A DNA stretch of 64,000 bases, taken from Cellulomonas wangsupingiae (GTDB lineage: Bacteria; Actinomycetota; Actinomycetes; Actinomycetales; Cellulomonadaceae). Made by a program: the position numbers and the translations under genes. Each line of letters opens with the position of its first letter. Positions within the stretch are counted from its first letter, which is position 1. Under the pieces are notes generated by a model. The model was not told where the DNA came from. It saw only the letters and a list, made by a program, of their open reading frames with translations, and made no database searches. This document shows positions 37,635 through 46,345 of this stretch, piece by piece. The stretch is taken from assembly GCF_024508275.1 (NCBI RefSeq), contig NZ_CP101989.1, positions 3,596,001 through 3,660,000 of the forward strand, in the 5' to 3' direction.

Positions 37635-38309
37635 ATGGACGACCGGCGCCACCTGACCCTGCGCATCCCGCTGCCGCGCCGACGCGACCTGGCGAGGAGC
37701 GCGGTCGCGCTCGGGGTCGCCGGCCTGCCGCTGCTGCGGGCCTGGGGGCTGCAGTGGGGCGCGCGCGAGGACGAGCTCGAGGCGCACCTGCCGGGTGACT
37801 GCCTGGCACCCGACGCGGACCTGGTCGCGACGCGCGCGATCGGGCTGGCGGCACCCCCGCAGGACGTCTGGCCGTGGGTCGTGCAGCTCGGCCAGGGCCG
37901 GGGCGGCTTCTCCTCCTACGACGCCCTCGAGAACCTCGCCGGCTGCCGCATCCGCTCGGCGGACCGGGCCGAGCCGGTCTGGCAGGACCTCGCCCCGGGC
38001 GACACGGTCCGCCTGCACCCGCGCGTGGCCCTCGAGGTCGCCGCGGTCGACGCCGGGCGTGCGCTCGTCCTGCGGTCGCCCTGTGACGCGGCGGCGCCCT
38101 ACCGCTTCACGTGGGCGTTCGTCGTGCGGCCCGACGGGCGCGGCGGGACGCGCCTGGTGGTGCGGGAGCGCTACGCGTACCTGACGGCGTGGGCCCGGTT
38201 CGCCGCGGAGCCGGCGTGCGCCGTCAGCGCCGTGATGACCCGGGGCCTGCTGCGGGGCGTGCGTCGTCGCGTCCGGGGCGCCTCGAACGTGATACGCCCG
38301 GCAGGCTGA
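37635..38309 (+). CDS. SRPBCC-family protein
   Basis: A 224-residue protein with a basic N-terminus and hydrophobic stretch (about 20-38), possibly membrane-attached, followed by a START-like SRPBCC domain: LVATRAIGLAAPPQDVWPWV, QLGQGRGGFSSYDALENLAGC, then strands ending FTWAFVVRPDGRGGTRLVVRER. These domains bind hydrophobic ligands. The specific role is unknown. Confidence 0.82.
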   Translation: MDDRRHLTLRIPLPRRRDLARSAVALGVAGLPLLRAWGLQWGAREDELEAHLPGDCLAPDADLVATRAIGLAAPPQDVWPWVVQLGQGRGGFSSYDALENLAGCRIRSADRAEPVWQDLAPGDTVRLHPRVALEVAAVDAGRALVLRSPCDAAAPYRFTWAFVVRPDGRGGTRLVVRERYAYLTAWARFAAEPACAVSAVMTRGLLRGVRRRVRGASNVIRPAG

Positions 38310-38457
38310 ACCCCTCGCGCATGCACGATCTGTGCCGCTAGGCTGTGGCACGTAGTCGCAGTGCTGTGTTTGTCCCGTTCTCCGGAGCGGACGACGGCCA
38401 CCGTGATTCACCGGTCCCGGTCGTCGGGTCCGTAGTACACCGCATGAGGAGAATGAC
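38310..38457 (+). promoter_or_regulatory. Promoter and long 5' untranslated region of the cold-shock gene
   Basis: TAGGCT at 38339-38344 is a likely -10 box, which would give a leader of about 105 bases, long for this genome. Long structured leaders of csp genes regulate translation by temperature in other bacteria. GAGGAG at 38446-38451 is the ribosome-binding site. No clear -35 is seen. Confidence 0.45.
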
Positions 38458-38661
38458 GTGCCCACTGGCATCGTGAAGTGGTTCAACGCTGAGAAGGGCT
38501 TCGGCTTCATCGCCCCCGAGGACGGCGGCCCGGACGTCTTCGTCCACTACTCGGCCATCCAGACGCAGGGCTACCGCTCGCTCGAGGAGAACCAGCGCGT
38601 GCAGTTCGACGTGCAGGCCGGCCCCAAGGGTCCGCAGGCCTCCAACGTCGCGCCTGCCTGA
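38458..38661 (+). CDS. Cold-shock domain protein (CspA family)
   Basis: A 67-residue single-stranded nucleic-acid-binding OB-fold protein acting as RNA chaperone. RNP1 is KGFGFIAP and RNP2 is VFVHYSAI, and the start [13 protein letters not shown] is canonical. GTG at 38458 is fixed by the ribosome-binding site GAGGAG about 7 bases ahead and by alignment to the family. It is followed by a strong terminator, so it is a single-gene unit. Confidence 0.97.
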   Translation: MPTGIVKWFNAEKGFGFIAPEDGGPDVFVHYSAIQTQGYRSLEENQRVQFDVQAGPKGPQASNVAPA

Positions 38662-38695
38662 GCAGACGAGCTCACCGAGCCCCACGGGCTCACGC

Positions 38696-38728
38696 AAGGG
38701 CGTCCCGACCACTGGTCGGGGCGCCCTT
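38696..38728 (+). terminator. Terminator of the cold-shock gene
   Basis: AAGGGCGTCCCGACC (38696-38710) pairs with 38714-38728 with one G-T pair and a three-base loop. The tip GACCACTGGTC is the same 11-mer as in the repeat block at 7934-8040. It lies 35 bases after the stop. Confidence 0.85.
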
Positions 38729-38822
38729 CGCCGTTCCAGGGGGCACCGCGGCCCCCGGCCCCTTCACGCCGCCCGGTCCGGGGACGACGAGATCGGGCGA
38801 CACCGATGGGTTGCGCGCCTAC

Positions 38823-38843
38823 CTAGTCAGGCATACTGTCTAG
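38823..38843. promoter_or_regulatory. Inverted repeat at the PadR gene start, presumed operator
   Basis: CTAGTCAG-GCATA-CTGTCTAG has 8-base arms with one mismatch, ends two bases before the ATG and contains the likely -10 CATACT (38832-38837). A PadR dimer bound here would block transcription of its own operon. Confidence 0.55.
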
Positions 38844-38845
38844 CC

Positions 38846-39232
38846 ATGCCGCGACCCGCACCCCCCGACCCCCTCGCCGAGGCGACGCCGGCCACCCCCG
38901 ACTGGCCCGGCGAGTGGCTGCGCGGCGTCCTGTCGCTGTGCGCCCTGCGCGTCCTGGCGGACGGCCCCACGTACGGCTACGACATCGCGCAGCGCCTGGC
39001 CGGCGTCGGGCTCGGCGAGATCAAGGGCGGCACGCTCTACCCGCTGCTCGGCCGGCTGCACGCCGCCGGGTTCCTCGACGAGGAGTGGCGTCCCGGTGAC
39101 GGCGGCCCCGGCCGCAAGTACTACGCGCTCACCGAGGCCGGCTGCGCCCACCTGCACGACGAGAGCGCCCGCTGGGCGCGCTTCGCCGCCCTCACCCAGT
39201 CGTTCGTCACGAGCCAGGAGGCCCACCGATGA
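38846..39232 (+). CDS. PadR-family transcriptional regulator
   Basis: A 128-residue regulator with the PadR winged helix: LRVLADGPTYGYDIAQRLAG, EIKGGTLYPLLGRLHAAGFL and GRKYYALTEAG. The first 25 residues are Pro-rich and disordered. Its stop overlaps the next start (ATGA at 39229-39232), and it heads a three-gene group with two HAAS-domain membrane proteins, the usual partners of such regulators. Confidence 0.93.
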   Translation: MPRPAPPDPLAEATPATPDWPGEWLRGVLSLCALRVLADGPTYGYDIAQRLAGVGLGEIKGGTLYPLLGRLHAAGFLDEEWRPGDGGPGRKYYALTEAGCAHLHDESARWARFAALTQSFVTSQEAHR

Positions 39233-39957
39233 GCACCAGCCCGGACACGCTCGCCCCGCACGTCGACCCGCGCTGGCGCGACGCGTTCATCATGGAGCTG
39301 CGCCTGCGCGACGTGCCCGGACGCCGGATCGGCGACGCGCTCGCGGAGGTCGACGGCCACTGCCGCGACGCGGACGAGGACGCGACCACGGCGTTCGGCG
39401 ACCCGGTGGCCTACGCGCAGGGCCTGGCCGAGCACCTGCCCACCCGTGCGCGCCTGCCGCTGCGTGACGGCGCCGCCGTCGTCGTCGAGACGGCCGGTGT
39501 CCTCGGCGTGGTGTGGGCCCTGCCGCCGTGGCTCAACGGCGACCCGCTCGTGGCCTCACGCGGCATGGCGGCCACGGTCGTCGTCAGCCTGCTCGCGGCC
39601 GTGGCCCTGTGCCTCGCCCCCGCGCCGACCCTGCGGTGGCTGACCCGCGCCCGGTGGTGGCAGGCCGCGCTCGCCGGGTCCGGGGTCGCCGTCGCCCTGG
39701 CGGCACTCACGAGGCTCGTGCCCGACGGCCGCCTGGAGGCGCCGGCGGCCCCGCTGGCCCTCGTGAGCCTCGTGCTGCTGGCCGTCGGCGCGGTCGCGCT
39801 GCACGCCGGCGGCGCCACGGCGGACGTCGTCAGCGCCCCGGGTGCGGACGACGCGCGATCCGTCCGACGCGCGCGGACCGCCTCCGTCCTCGTGAGTGCC
39901 GCGCTCCCCGTCGTCGCCCTGCTCGCCGCGGGCGGGCTCGCCCTGCTGCCGCGCTGA
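39229..39957 (+). CDS. HAAS-domain membrane protein
   Basis: A 242-residue protein with an N-terminal helical HAAS/DUF1700-like domain (HVDPRWRDAFIMELRLRDVP, then AFGDPVAYAQGLAEHLP) and about six transmembrane helices from residue 80. It is paralogous to the next gene. HAAS membrane proteins are typically regulated by the adjacent PadR repressor; their function is not established. Confidence 0.82.
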   Translation: MSTSPDTLAPHVDPRWRDAFIMELRLRDVPGRRIGDALAEVDGHCRDADEDATTAFGDPVAYAQGLAEHLPTRARLPLRDGAAVVVETAGVLGVVWALPPWLNGDPLVASRGMAATVVVSLLAAVALCLAPAPTLRWLTRARWWQAALAGSGVAVALAALTRLVPDGRLEAPAAPLALVSLVLLAVGAVALHAGGATADVVSAPGADDARSVRRARTASVLVSAALPVVALLAAGGLALLPR

Positions 39958-39997
39958 CCGCCCACCGCCCGGCCGTCCCGGAGTCAGGAGACCACCG

Positions 39998-40750
39998 ATG
40001 AGCACGAACCCGACCGACATCGCCCCGCACGTCGACCCGGCGTGGGTCGACGCCTTCGTCCTCGAGCTGCGCCTGCGCGACGTCCCGGGCGACCTGGTCG
40101 GGGACGCTCTGGCCCAGGTCGAGTCGCACGTCCTCGACGCGGGCACGTCCGCCGACGACGCGTTCGGCGACCCGAGGGCCTACGCGGCGACGATCGCCGA
40201 GACGGCCGCCCGCCCCACGCCGGACGAGCCCGGTGCGATGGTGCCACCGGCACTCGGCGGCGCTGCCCTGGTCGTCGCGATCACCGGCATCGTCGCGTGG
40301 TTCGGTGACGGCGCGGTCGACGTGACGGGCGGCACTCTCGCCGTCGTCGGCGCGATGCTCGCCCTGCCGTTCGTCGTCCAGCGCTACGGCACGCCGGTCC
40401 TGCGCTACCTCGTCGAGAGCTCGTTCTGGCGGATCTGGCTCCTGGTCACGGCGTCCGGGCTCCTGCTGGCCGGGGTCGCCCTGGTGGGGCGCGCGTGGCA
40501 GGTCGCGACCGTGGCGGCACCGGCGCTCACCGTCCCGGCCCTCGTGGTGGTCGCGGTGGCCGCCGTGCTCGGGCTGCGCGACGCCTCCGACGTCGACCCG
40601 TTGCTGCCCCCGGGTGCCGACCGCGCGACGGCCGAGGCCGCGATCCGCCGTGACACCCGCAGGCTGCGCCTGCTCACGTCGACCATCCAGGTGGGCTTCG
40701 TCGCGGGGGCGGTCGGGTTCGCCGTGCTGCTCACCCGGCTCACCCCCTGA
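39998..40750 (+). CDS. HAAS-domain membrane protein (paralogue)
   Basis: A 250-residue paralogue of the preceding gene, with HVDPAWVDAFVLELRLRDVP and AFGDPRAYAATIAETAA at the N-terminus and about six transmembrane helices after residue 85. The first 65 residues are very similar between the two, the membrane parts much less, as expected when only the soluble domain is under shared constraint. AGGAG lies before the ATG. Confidence 0.8.
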   Translation: MSTNPTDIAPHVDPAWVDAFVLELRLRDVPGDLVGDALAQVESHVLDAGTSADDAFGDPRAYAATIAETAARPTPDEPGAMVPPALGGAALVVAITGIVAWFGDGAVDVTGGTLAVVGAMLALPFVVQRYGTPVLRYLVESSFWRIWLLVTASGLLLAGVALVGRAWQVATVAAPALTVPALVVVAVAAVLGLRDASDVDPLLPPGADRATAEAAIRRDTRRLRLLTSTIQVGFVAGAVGFAVLLTRLTP

Positions 40751-40754
40751 CGCC

Positions 40755-42080
40755 TCAGCGGCTCCAGCGCCGGACGACGAGCCCCAGCCCGATCGCGAAC
40801 GTCACGCCCGCCGCCCCCAGGTACGGGCCGTACAGGCGGCGCAGCACGGGAGCGCCGGCACCGGCGGCCACGCGGACGACGGCCCCGACGGCGAGCGAGC
40901 GGGCGGCACGCGCGCCGAGCGCGTGCACGGCCAACGCGACGGCGGGCACGTCCGCCGCGCCCGCCTCTGCCGCGTAGACCTTGACGGGCACGCCGTTGAG
41001 CGCCTGCCGCCAGATCCCGCGGGCACCCGCGACGGCGAGGTCACGGGCAGCGCGCTCGCGCATCGCCGGAGTCGTCAGCGGCGCCCACGGCCGGTCGCCC
41101 TGCGCCGTCATCGCGCGCGTGACCAGCACACCGGCCGCGGACCCCACGGCCAGGCACGCGGCGGCCGGCAGGACGCGCCGGGGGTGCGCGGCAGCGACGA
41201 GCACCAGGTACATCTCGGAGGTCACCGGCAGGCTCACCGCCTCGGCGAAGCCCCACACGACGGCCCCGGCCAGGCCCGCGGGACCCGCCATGAAGCCGCG
41301 CACGACGCGCCACGACTTCGACGTCGACGGCACCGGCGGCCCGGCCGCCAGCATTCCCTCGATCTGCGCGACCAGCGGCGCCATGTCCGTCAGCTCCTGC
41401 GGGTCGACGGGGTGGCCCACCCGCACCTCGACGGGTCCCGGCGTCAACCGTCCCTTCTTGGCGAGCAGCTCGCGGGTCCCGACGACCGCCACGGGCAGGA
41501 TCGGGACGTCGAACTCCTGGGCGATGCGCAGGGCGCCGCTGCGGAACCGCCCGAGCCGGCCGTCGGTGGAGCGGGTGCCCTCGGGGAAGACCATCAGGCT
41601 CGACCCGCTGCCCAGCACCTGCGTCGCCCCCGCGATCAGCGACTCGTACCCGCCGCCGCCGTGCCGCCGGACGGGGACCGCCCCGATGAGGACCTTGAGC
41701 AGCCGGGCCTTCCAGGGGTTGTCGAACCAGTAGTCGCCGGCGGCGACGACGACCGGCTTGTACGACGAGGGGAACGCGGCGAGCAGCGCCGGGGTGTCCG
41801 CGTGCGACTGGTGGTTCGCGACGACGACCATCGCCTCGTAGGGCGCGGAGCCGACGACCCGGAAGCCGCCGACCAGGTGGAACGCGTTGCGCCACACCAG
41901 GTGCCGCACCGCGCCGGCCAGGTTGAAGCCGGGGGGCAGCCCGACGCGCCTGCGCAGCCGGCGGAACGTCTCGGCCGATGCGTGCGCGTACGCGTGGGCG
42001 TGCGGGTGACGCTCGGCGGACGGCGCGTCGTCAGGGCCGGGGGCGACGTCGCCGGCGCTCGCCCGTGCGTCGTCGCTCAT
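40755..42080 (-). CDS. PlsC-type acyltransferase fused to a membrane domain
   Basis: A 441-residue protein. Residues 50-265 are a 1-acylglycerol-3-phosphate acyltransferase-like domain with NHQSHAD (HX4D, 89-95) and FPEGTR (165-170). Residues about 270-441 form a hydrophobic domain ([21 protein letters not shown], further helices, [18 protein letters not shown]) that resembles YqaA/DedA-like membrane proteins. A His/Ala-rich stretch lies at 25-35. The ATG overlaps the CdsA-like gene stop. Likely acylates a lipid precursor made by its operon partners. Confidence 0.85.
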   Translation of the reverse strand: MSDDARASAGDVAPGPDDAPSAERHPHAHAYAHASAETFRRLRRRVGLPPGFNLAGAVRHLVWRNAFHLVGGFRVVGSAPYEAMVVVANHQSHADTPALLAAFPSSYKPVVVAAGDYWFDNPWKARLLKVLIGAVPVRRHGGGGYESLIAGATQVLGSGSSLMVFPEGTRSTDGRLGRFRSGALRIAQEFDVPILPVAVVGTRELLAKKGRLTPGPVEVRVGHPVDPQELTDMAPLVAQIEGMLAAGPPVPSTSKSWRVVRGFMAGPAGLAGAVVWGFAEAVSLPVTSEMYLVLVAAAHPRRVLPAAACLAVGSAAGVLVTRAMTAQGDRPWAPLTTPAMRERAARDLAVAGARGIWRQALNGVPVKVYAAEAGAADVPAVALAVHALGARAARSLAVGAVVRVAAGAGAPVLRRLYGPYLGAAGVTFAIGLGLVVRRWSR

Positions 42081-43012
42081 GCCAGCACCCACGCCAGCGG
42101 CAGCACGAAGAGCAGCGAGTCCACCCGGTCGAGCAGACCGCCGAACCCGGGCAGCCACGTGCCCGCGTCCTTGACGCCCGCGCGCCGCTTCACCATCGAC
42201 TCCACCAGGTCACCTCCCACACCACCGAGCACCACGGCCACGACCAGCCCCACGGACACCGAGCCCAGCACGACGAGCACGAGCGTGCCACCCACCGCCG
42301 CTCCGACCAGCCCGCCGACCGTCTTGTTGGGGCTCAGGGGCGACAGCGGGCGTCGGGCCCACGCGAACCGCTTGAGGCCCTGCCCCCCGCACCACGCTGC
42401 CACGTCGGCCGCCGCGGCGGCGAAGCACAGCAGGAAAGCGTCCGACCCGACCAGCACGAGGTGCGCGAGCGACCAGCACAGCCAGATCGACCCGAACGCC
42501 GCACCCGTCGCACGCTCGACGCCGCGGTCGAGGTCGCCGGTGAGCACGGCCGGCACGGCGCAGAGCAGCGCGATGAGCGGCACGAGCGCGAGCAGGCCGG
42601 GCTCGAGCCACGCCGCGAGCGGGTAGGCGACCGCCAGGACGAGCAGCAGCGCGGTCTCGGGACGGGGCAGCCGCGTCATCGCGGCGTACTCGCGGACGGC
42701 CTGCAGCGCGAGGAGCACCGCCAGCACCGCCGTCGGCCCGGGGCCGAGCCACATCGGGATGCCGATGACGGGCAGGATCAGCGCCCACGTCGTCCACCGG
42801 CGCCGCAGCTCGGGCTTGCGGGACGCGAGCACCGGGAGCGCGGCGACCGCGAGGATCCCTGCCGTCAGGACGAGCAGGAAGACGGCCCGCCCGTCGAGGT
42901 CCACGTGCCAGCCCCCGAGCCGCAGGTCGATCGCGTACGCGGTGCGGTCGAGCCCCACCCACGCGGCCAGGGGGTCGACGACACCCTCGCGCTGGGTCGG
43001 GTCGAGGGTCAC
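42077..43012 (-). CDS. CdsA-like phosphatidate cytidylyltransferase
   Basis: A 311-residue polytopic protein with the C-terminal CdsA signature [17 protein letters not shown]...DRVDS. True CdsA enzymes activate phosphatidate to CDP-diacylglycerol. The usual His of the PGHGG element is Phe here (PGFGG), so activity or substrate may differ. The GTG start overlaps the preceding stop (GTGA at 43009-43012) and its own stop overlaps the acyltransferase start. The main chromosomal cdsA is probably elsewhere. Confidence 0.85.
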   Translation of the reverse strand: MTLDPTQREGVVDPLAAWVGLDRTAYAIDLRLGGWHVDLDGRAVFLLVLTAGILAVAALPVLASRKPELRRRWTTWALILPVIGIPMWLGPGPTAVLAVLLALQAVREYAAMTRLPRPETALLLVLAVAYPLAAWLEPGLLALVPLIALLCAVPAVLTGDLDRGVERATGAAFGSIWLCWSLAHLVLVGSDAFLLCFAAAAADVAAWCGGQGLKRFAWARRPLSPLSPNKTVGGLVGAAVGGTLVLVVLGSVSVGLVVAVVLGGVGGDLVESMVKRRAGVKDAGTWLPGFGGLLDRVDSLLFVLPLAWVLA

Positions 43013-43656
43013 GAGCCGGACCCTACGACGCGCGCCGGCGCCCCCTCGACGGTGGTGCGGGCCAGGGTGCGGTGCGTGCGTCGCGCGCGGACGACCGCGG
43101 TGAGCACGGACCCGGCGGCCAGCACGACGGCGACGCCGGGCAGCAGCGTCGGGACCGCGGCACCGAGCACCGCGAGCGCGCACCGCTCGGTCTTGCCGAC
43201 CGGGCCCCCGTTGAGCCGCGGCGCGCCCGCCCCCGCGGCGGCGAGCGACACGAACGTGGGCAGCGTCGCCGCGACGGCCGCCACGAGCACCCACGCGAGG
43301 GGGGTCAGCCCGGCGACCGGGTCACCGCCCGCGCGCACCGCGAGGACCGCGAGCCCGGCGAACATCAGCAGGTCCGACGCGCGGTCCCCGAGCTCGTTGA
43401 GCACGAAGCCCCACGGCCGCGCGACGCCGCGCGCTCGCGCCACCGCACCGTCGAGGTTCGCCCCGGCGAGCCGCACCGCCAGGAGCACGAGGGCGGCGGG
43501 CCACCAGCCGAGCGCGATCGCGACGCCCGCGAGGGCGGCCCCGACGACACCGACGACGGTGAAGAGGTCGGGCGTGGTCCCGCGAGCGACGGCACCGTCG
43601 ACGAACCGCCGGAGCCGCCGGGTGTACCAGGGCTTGAGGGCGTAGAGCGACGGCAT
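43009..43656 (-). CDS. CDP-alcohol phosphatidyltransferase family protein
   Basis: A 215-residue membrane protein with about six helices. The family motif D-xx-DG-xx-AR-x8-G-xxx-D-xxx-D is present as A-NL-DG-AV-AR...G-FVL-N-ELG-D, so the first and third aspartates are Ala and Asn. Those normally help bind metal, which suggests an altered or lost reaction. ATG 43656 follows TACAGT by seven bases (leaderless). It leads the three-gene lipid operon, similar in content to E. coli ynbAB. Confidence 0.82.
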   Translation of the reverse strand: MPSLYALKPWYTRRLRRFVDGAVARGTTPDLFTVVGVVGAALAGVAIALGWWPAALVLLAVRLAGANLDGAVARARGVARPWGFVLNELGDRASDLLMFAGLAVLAVRAGGDPVAGLTPLAWVLVAAVAATLPTFVSLAAAGAGAPRLNGGPVGKTERCALAVLGAAVPTLLPGVAVVLAAGSVLTAVVRARRTHRTLARTTVEGAPARVVGSGS

Positions 43657-43811
43657 GCGGGCGACTGTACCGACCACCGGCGGTCCGCTCCGGCGCCTGT
43701 CCCCCGGTCGCCGACCTGCCCGCGGCCTGCGGCGTCCCCCCGCGGCGCGCGCGGGTGACGAAGGGCGGACCGTCCGGGCTCCGCCCCTGCTCACCCCCTA
43801 CACTCGGGGCC

Positions 43812-44108
43812 GTGATCTTCAAGGCAGTGGGCGAGGGGCGTCCCTACCCGGACCACGGGCTGACGACCCCCGCGCAGTGGTCCGACGTCCCGCCGCGCCA
43901 GGTTCGGCTGGACGAGCTCGTCACCACGAAGCGGACCCTCGACCTCGACGCGCTGCTGGCGGAGGACTCGACGTTCTACGGCGACCTGTTCGCCCACGTC
44001 GTCGAGTACAAGGGGATCCTGTACCTGGAGGACGGACTGCACCGGGCCGTGCGTGCCGCCCTCCACCAGCGCGCGCTCCTGCACGCACGCGTGCTGGTGC
44101 TGCCGTGA
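43812..44108 (+). CDS. Small ParB/Srx-like protein
   Basis: A 98-residue actinobacterial protein often annotated as a VapB-type antitoxin, although no toxin gene lies nearby. QVRLDELVTTKRTLDLDALLA and YLEDGLHRAVRAAL resemble the ParB/sulfiredoxin fold, in which DGxHR binds nucleotide. GTG at 43812 follows TACACT by seven bases, a leaderless start that also removes a Pro-rich false extension. Function unknown. Confidence 0.75.
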   Translation: MIFKAVGEGRPYPDHGLTTPAQWSDVPPRQVRLDELVTTKRTLDLDALLAEDSTFYGDLFAHVVEYKGILYLEDGLHRAVRAALHQRALLHARVLVLP

Positions 44109-44132
44109 CCGCCTCGGGCCGTGGGGGACCTC

Positions 44133-44774
44133 GTGAGTGACCATGACAACGGGCGCACGCTGCGTCGCCGCCACATGCACGAGCGGCAGGCAGTGGTGTT
44201 CGGCGTGCTGCTCGCGGGTCTCGCCGTCGCCGGTCTCGGCGCCGCGGCGCTGTACACGGAGAGCATGAGCCTGCCGTTCTTCCAGCGCGAGTTCTCGGCG
44301 CTCCCGACCGAGGAGACCGAGACCATCCGGACGTACTGCCCGCCCGAGGGCGCGCTGCCCGTCCCCTCCTCGGAGATCACGGTCGACGTCTACAACGGCG
44401 CCGACCTCGCCGGGCTCGCGGCGCAGACCGCCACGTCCCTGACGGAGCGGGGCTTCGTCATCGGCACGACGGGCAACGCGCCGTCGACCGTCACCGGTGC
44501 GGGTCGCATCATCTACGGCGCGACCGGGATCGCCGCGGCGTACACGCTGCAGGCGTACGCCCCCGAGACCGTGCTCCAGCTCGACAGCCGCGCCGACGCC
44601 CGCGTCGACCTCGTGGTCGGCACGGAGTTCACGGGCCTCCTGCCGCCGGACCAGGTCGTGCTCGACCCGGCCACCCCGCTCGTCGGCCCGGAGGGCTGCA
44701 TCCCGTTCGCCGAGATGACGGCCCCGGCCGCCGCCGCGCCGACCCCTGCGGCGGAGCAGCCGGCCGAGGGCTGA
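44133..44774 (+). CDS. LytR C-terminal domain (LytR_C) membrane protein
   Basis: A 213-residue protein with a short cytoplasmic N-terminus, one transmembrane helix (about 19-40) and an extracytoplasmic LytR_C domain (about 80-175: ITVDVYNGADLAGLAAQTAT, LTERGFVIG, ARVDLVVGTEF). Such stand-alone domains are common in actinobacterial cell-wall biology but lack the LCP catalytic domain. GTG 44133 is preferred to 44121 because GGGGGA then has proper spacing. Confidence 0.85.
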   Translation: MSDHDNGRTLRRRHMHERQAVVFGVLLAGLAVAGLGAAALYTESMSLPFFQREFSALPTEETETIRTYCPPEGALPVPSSEITVDVYNGADLAGLAAQTATSLTERGFVIGTTGNAPSTVTGAGRIIYGATGIAAAYTLQAYAPETVLQLDSRADARVDLVVGTEFTGLLPPDQVVLDPATPLVGPEGCIPFAEMTAPAAAAPTPAAEQPAEG

Positions 44775-44790
44775 GCCGCCCGGCCCGTCG

Positions 44791-46128
44791 TCAGCGCGTC
44801 AGCTCGTCGCCGCCCGGCACGGAGGCCGGCGTCGCCGGCTCGTCGTGCGTGCCACGCCACCGGGCCACGGCCCGCATGAGGTGGTAGAGGCCGATCGCGA
44901 CCGCGGTCCCGATCGCGATGCCCTCGAACCGCAGGTCGCCGGCGGTCCACGTGAAGTTGGCGATGCCGACGATGAGGGCGACCGCGGCGGGCATGAGGTT
45001 GACGGGGGTGGAGAAGTCGACGCGGTTCTGCACCCAGATCCGGGCGCCGAGCAGGCCGATCATCCCGTAGAGGACGGTCGCCGCACCGCCGAGGACCCCC
45101 GCCGGGATCGTCGCGACGACCGCACCGAACTTGGGTGACAGCGCGAGCACCAGTGCGGTCGCCGCCGCCACCCAGTAGGCGGCCGTGGAGTACACGCGCG
45201 ACGCGGCCATGACGCCGATGTTCTCGGCGTACGTCGTGGTGCCGGACCCGCCGCCCGTGCCCGCGAGGGTGGTGGCCAGGCCGTCGGCCATGAGCGCGCG
45301 ACCCACGTACGGGTCCAGGTCACGGTCCGTCATGGCGGCGACGGACTTCACGTGCCCGACGTTCTCGGCGACCAGCACGAGCACGACCGGCAGGAACAGC
45401 CCGAGCACGCTGACGTCGAAGGTCGGCGCGACGAACGGCGGCAGGCCGATCCACGCCGCGTCGCCGACGGCCTCGAGGTCCACCTCGCCGCGCACCAGCG
45501 CGACGGCGTAGCCGACGAGCACGCCGACGAGGATCGACAGCCTGCCCAGCAGGCCGCGGAACAGCACGGTGACCAGCACGATCGCCAGCAGGGTCACCGT
45601 GGCGGTCACGGGTGCGGCCCGGAAGCCCGAGCACGTGCCGTCGTCGCCGCAGGACCCCCACGCGGCGGGGGCGAGGTTGAGCCCGATGAGCGCGACGATC
45701 GTGCCGGTGACGACCGGGGGCATGAGCGCGTCGATCCAGCGGGTGCCCGCGAGGTGCGCCACGACACCCACGACGAACAGCGCGACGCCCGTGACCAGGA
45801 TCCCGCCGACCGCGACCGACTGCCCGCCGGCGGCCGTCGCCGCCGTGACCGGTGCGATGAACGCGAAGCTCGAGCCGAGGTAGCTGGGCAGGCGGTTCCG
45901 CGTCACCAGCAGGAACAGCGCGGTGCCGAGCGCCGAGAAGAACAGCGTCGTCTGCGGCGAGAAGCCCGTCAGCAGGGGGACGAGGAACGTGGCCCCGAAC
46001 ATCGCGACGACGTGCTGCATGCCGATGCCGACGGTCCGTCCCCAGGCCAGTCGCTCCTCGGGCGCCACCACCTCACCGGGTGTGACGTTCCGTCCGTCGC
46101 CGTGCACGGTCCAGCCCCAGCCGCTCAT
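44791..46128 (-). CDS. Uracil/xanthine permease (NCS2/UraA family)
   Basis: A 445-residue nucleobase-proton symporter with about 13-14 transmembrane segments. Family motifs are GMQHVVAMFGATFLVP near the N-terminus, SSFAFIAPV, the substrate Glu in VLVAENVGHVK, and TTTYAENIGVMAASRV. GAGGAGC lies ahead of the ATG. It stands alone between divergent and convergent neighbours. Uracil is the likely substrate by similarity to UraA; xanthine is possible. Confidence 0.93.
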   Translation of the reverse strand: MSGWGWTVHGDGRNVTPGEVVAPEERLAWGRTVGIGMQHVVAMFGATFLVPLLTGFSPQTTLFFSALGTALFLLVTRNRLPSYLGSSFAFIAPVTAATAAGGQSVAVGGILVTGVALFVVGVVAHLAGTRWIDALMPPVVTGTIVALIGLNLAPAAWGSCGDDGTCSGFRAAPVTATVTLLAIVLVTVLFRGLLGRLSILVGVLVGYAVALVRGEVDLEAVGDAAWIGLPPFVAPTFDVSVLGLFLPVVLVLVAENVGHVKSVAAMTDRDLDPYVGRALMADGLATTLAGTGGGSGTTTYAENIGVMAASRVYSTAAYWVAAATALVLALSPKFGAVVATIPAGVLGGAATVLYGMIGLLGARIWVQNRVDFSTPVNLMPAAVALIVGIANFTWTAGDLRFEGIAIGTAVAIGLYHLMRAVARWRGTHDEPATPASVPGGDELTR

Positions 46129-46345
46129 GTCAGCTCCTCGTCACGTGGTGGTCGCCGACGAGAGGGTAGCGACCGCGCCCCGCCCGGGGTGGGGACGAGA
46201 GTCCCCGTGTGGCGCCGTCCGCACTCCCCCGGCCCGCGCGCGGGCCCTGATGTCGCGAAGATGCGAAAGGTTATGGTTCTTCCGAGGGAGGACGTGCTCC
46301 CGTAACGTGACGTCGCTGCGCCCCGCCGACGACCCGGAGAACGCC

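Noticed and set aside
43812..44108. Toxin-antitoxin pair
   Set aside because: The next gene is a LytR_C membrane protein and no PIN-domain or other toxin is adjacent.
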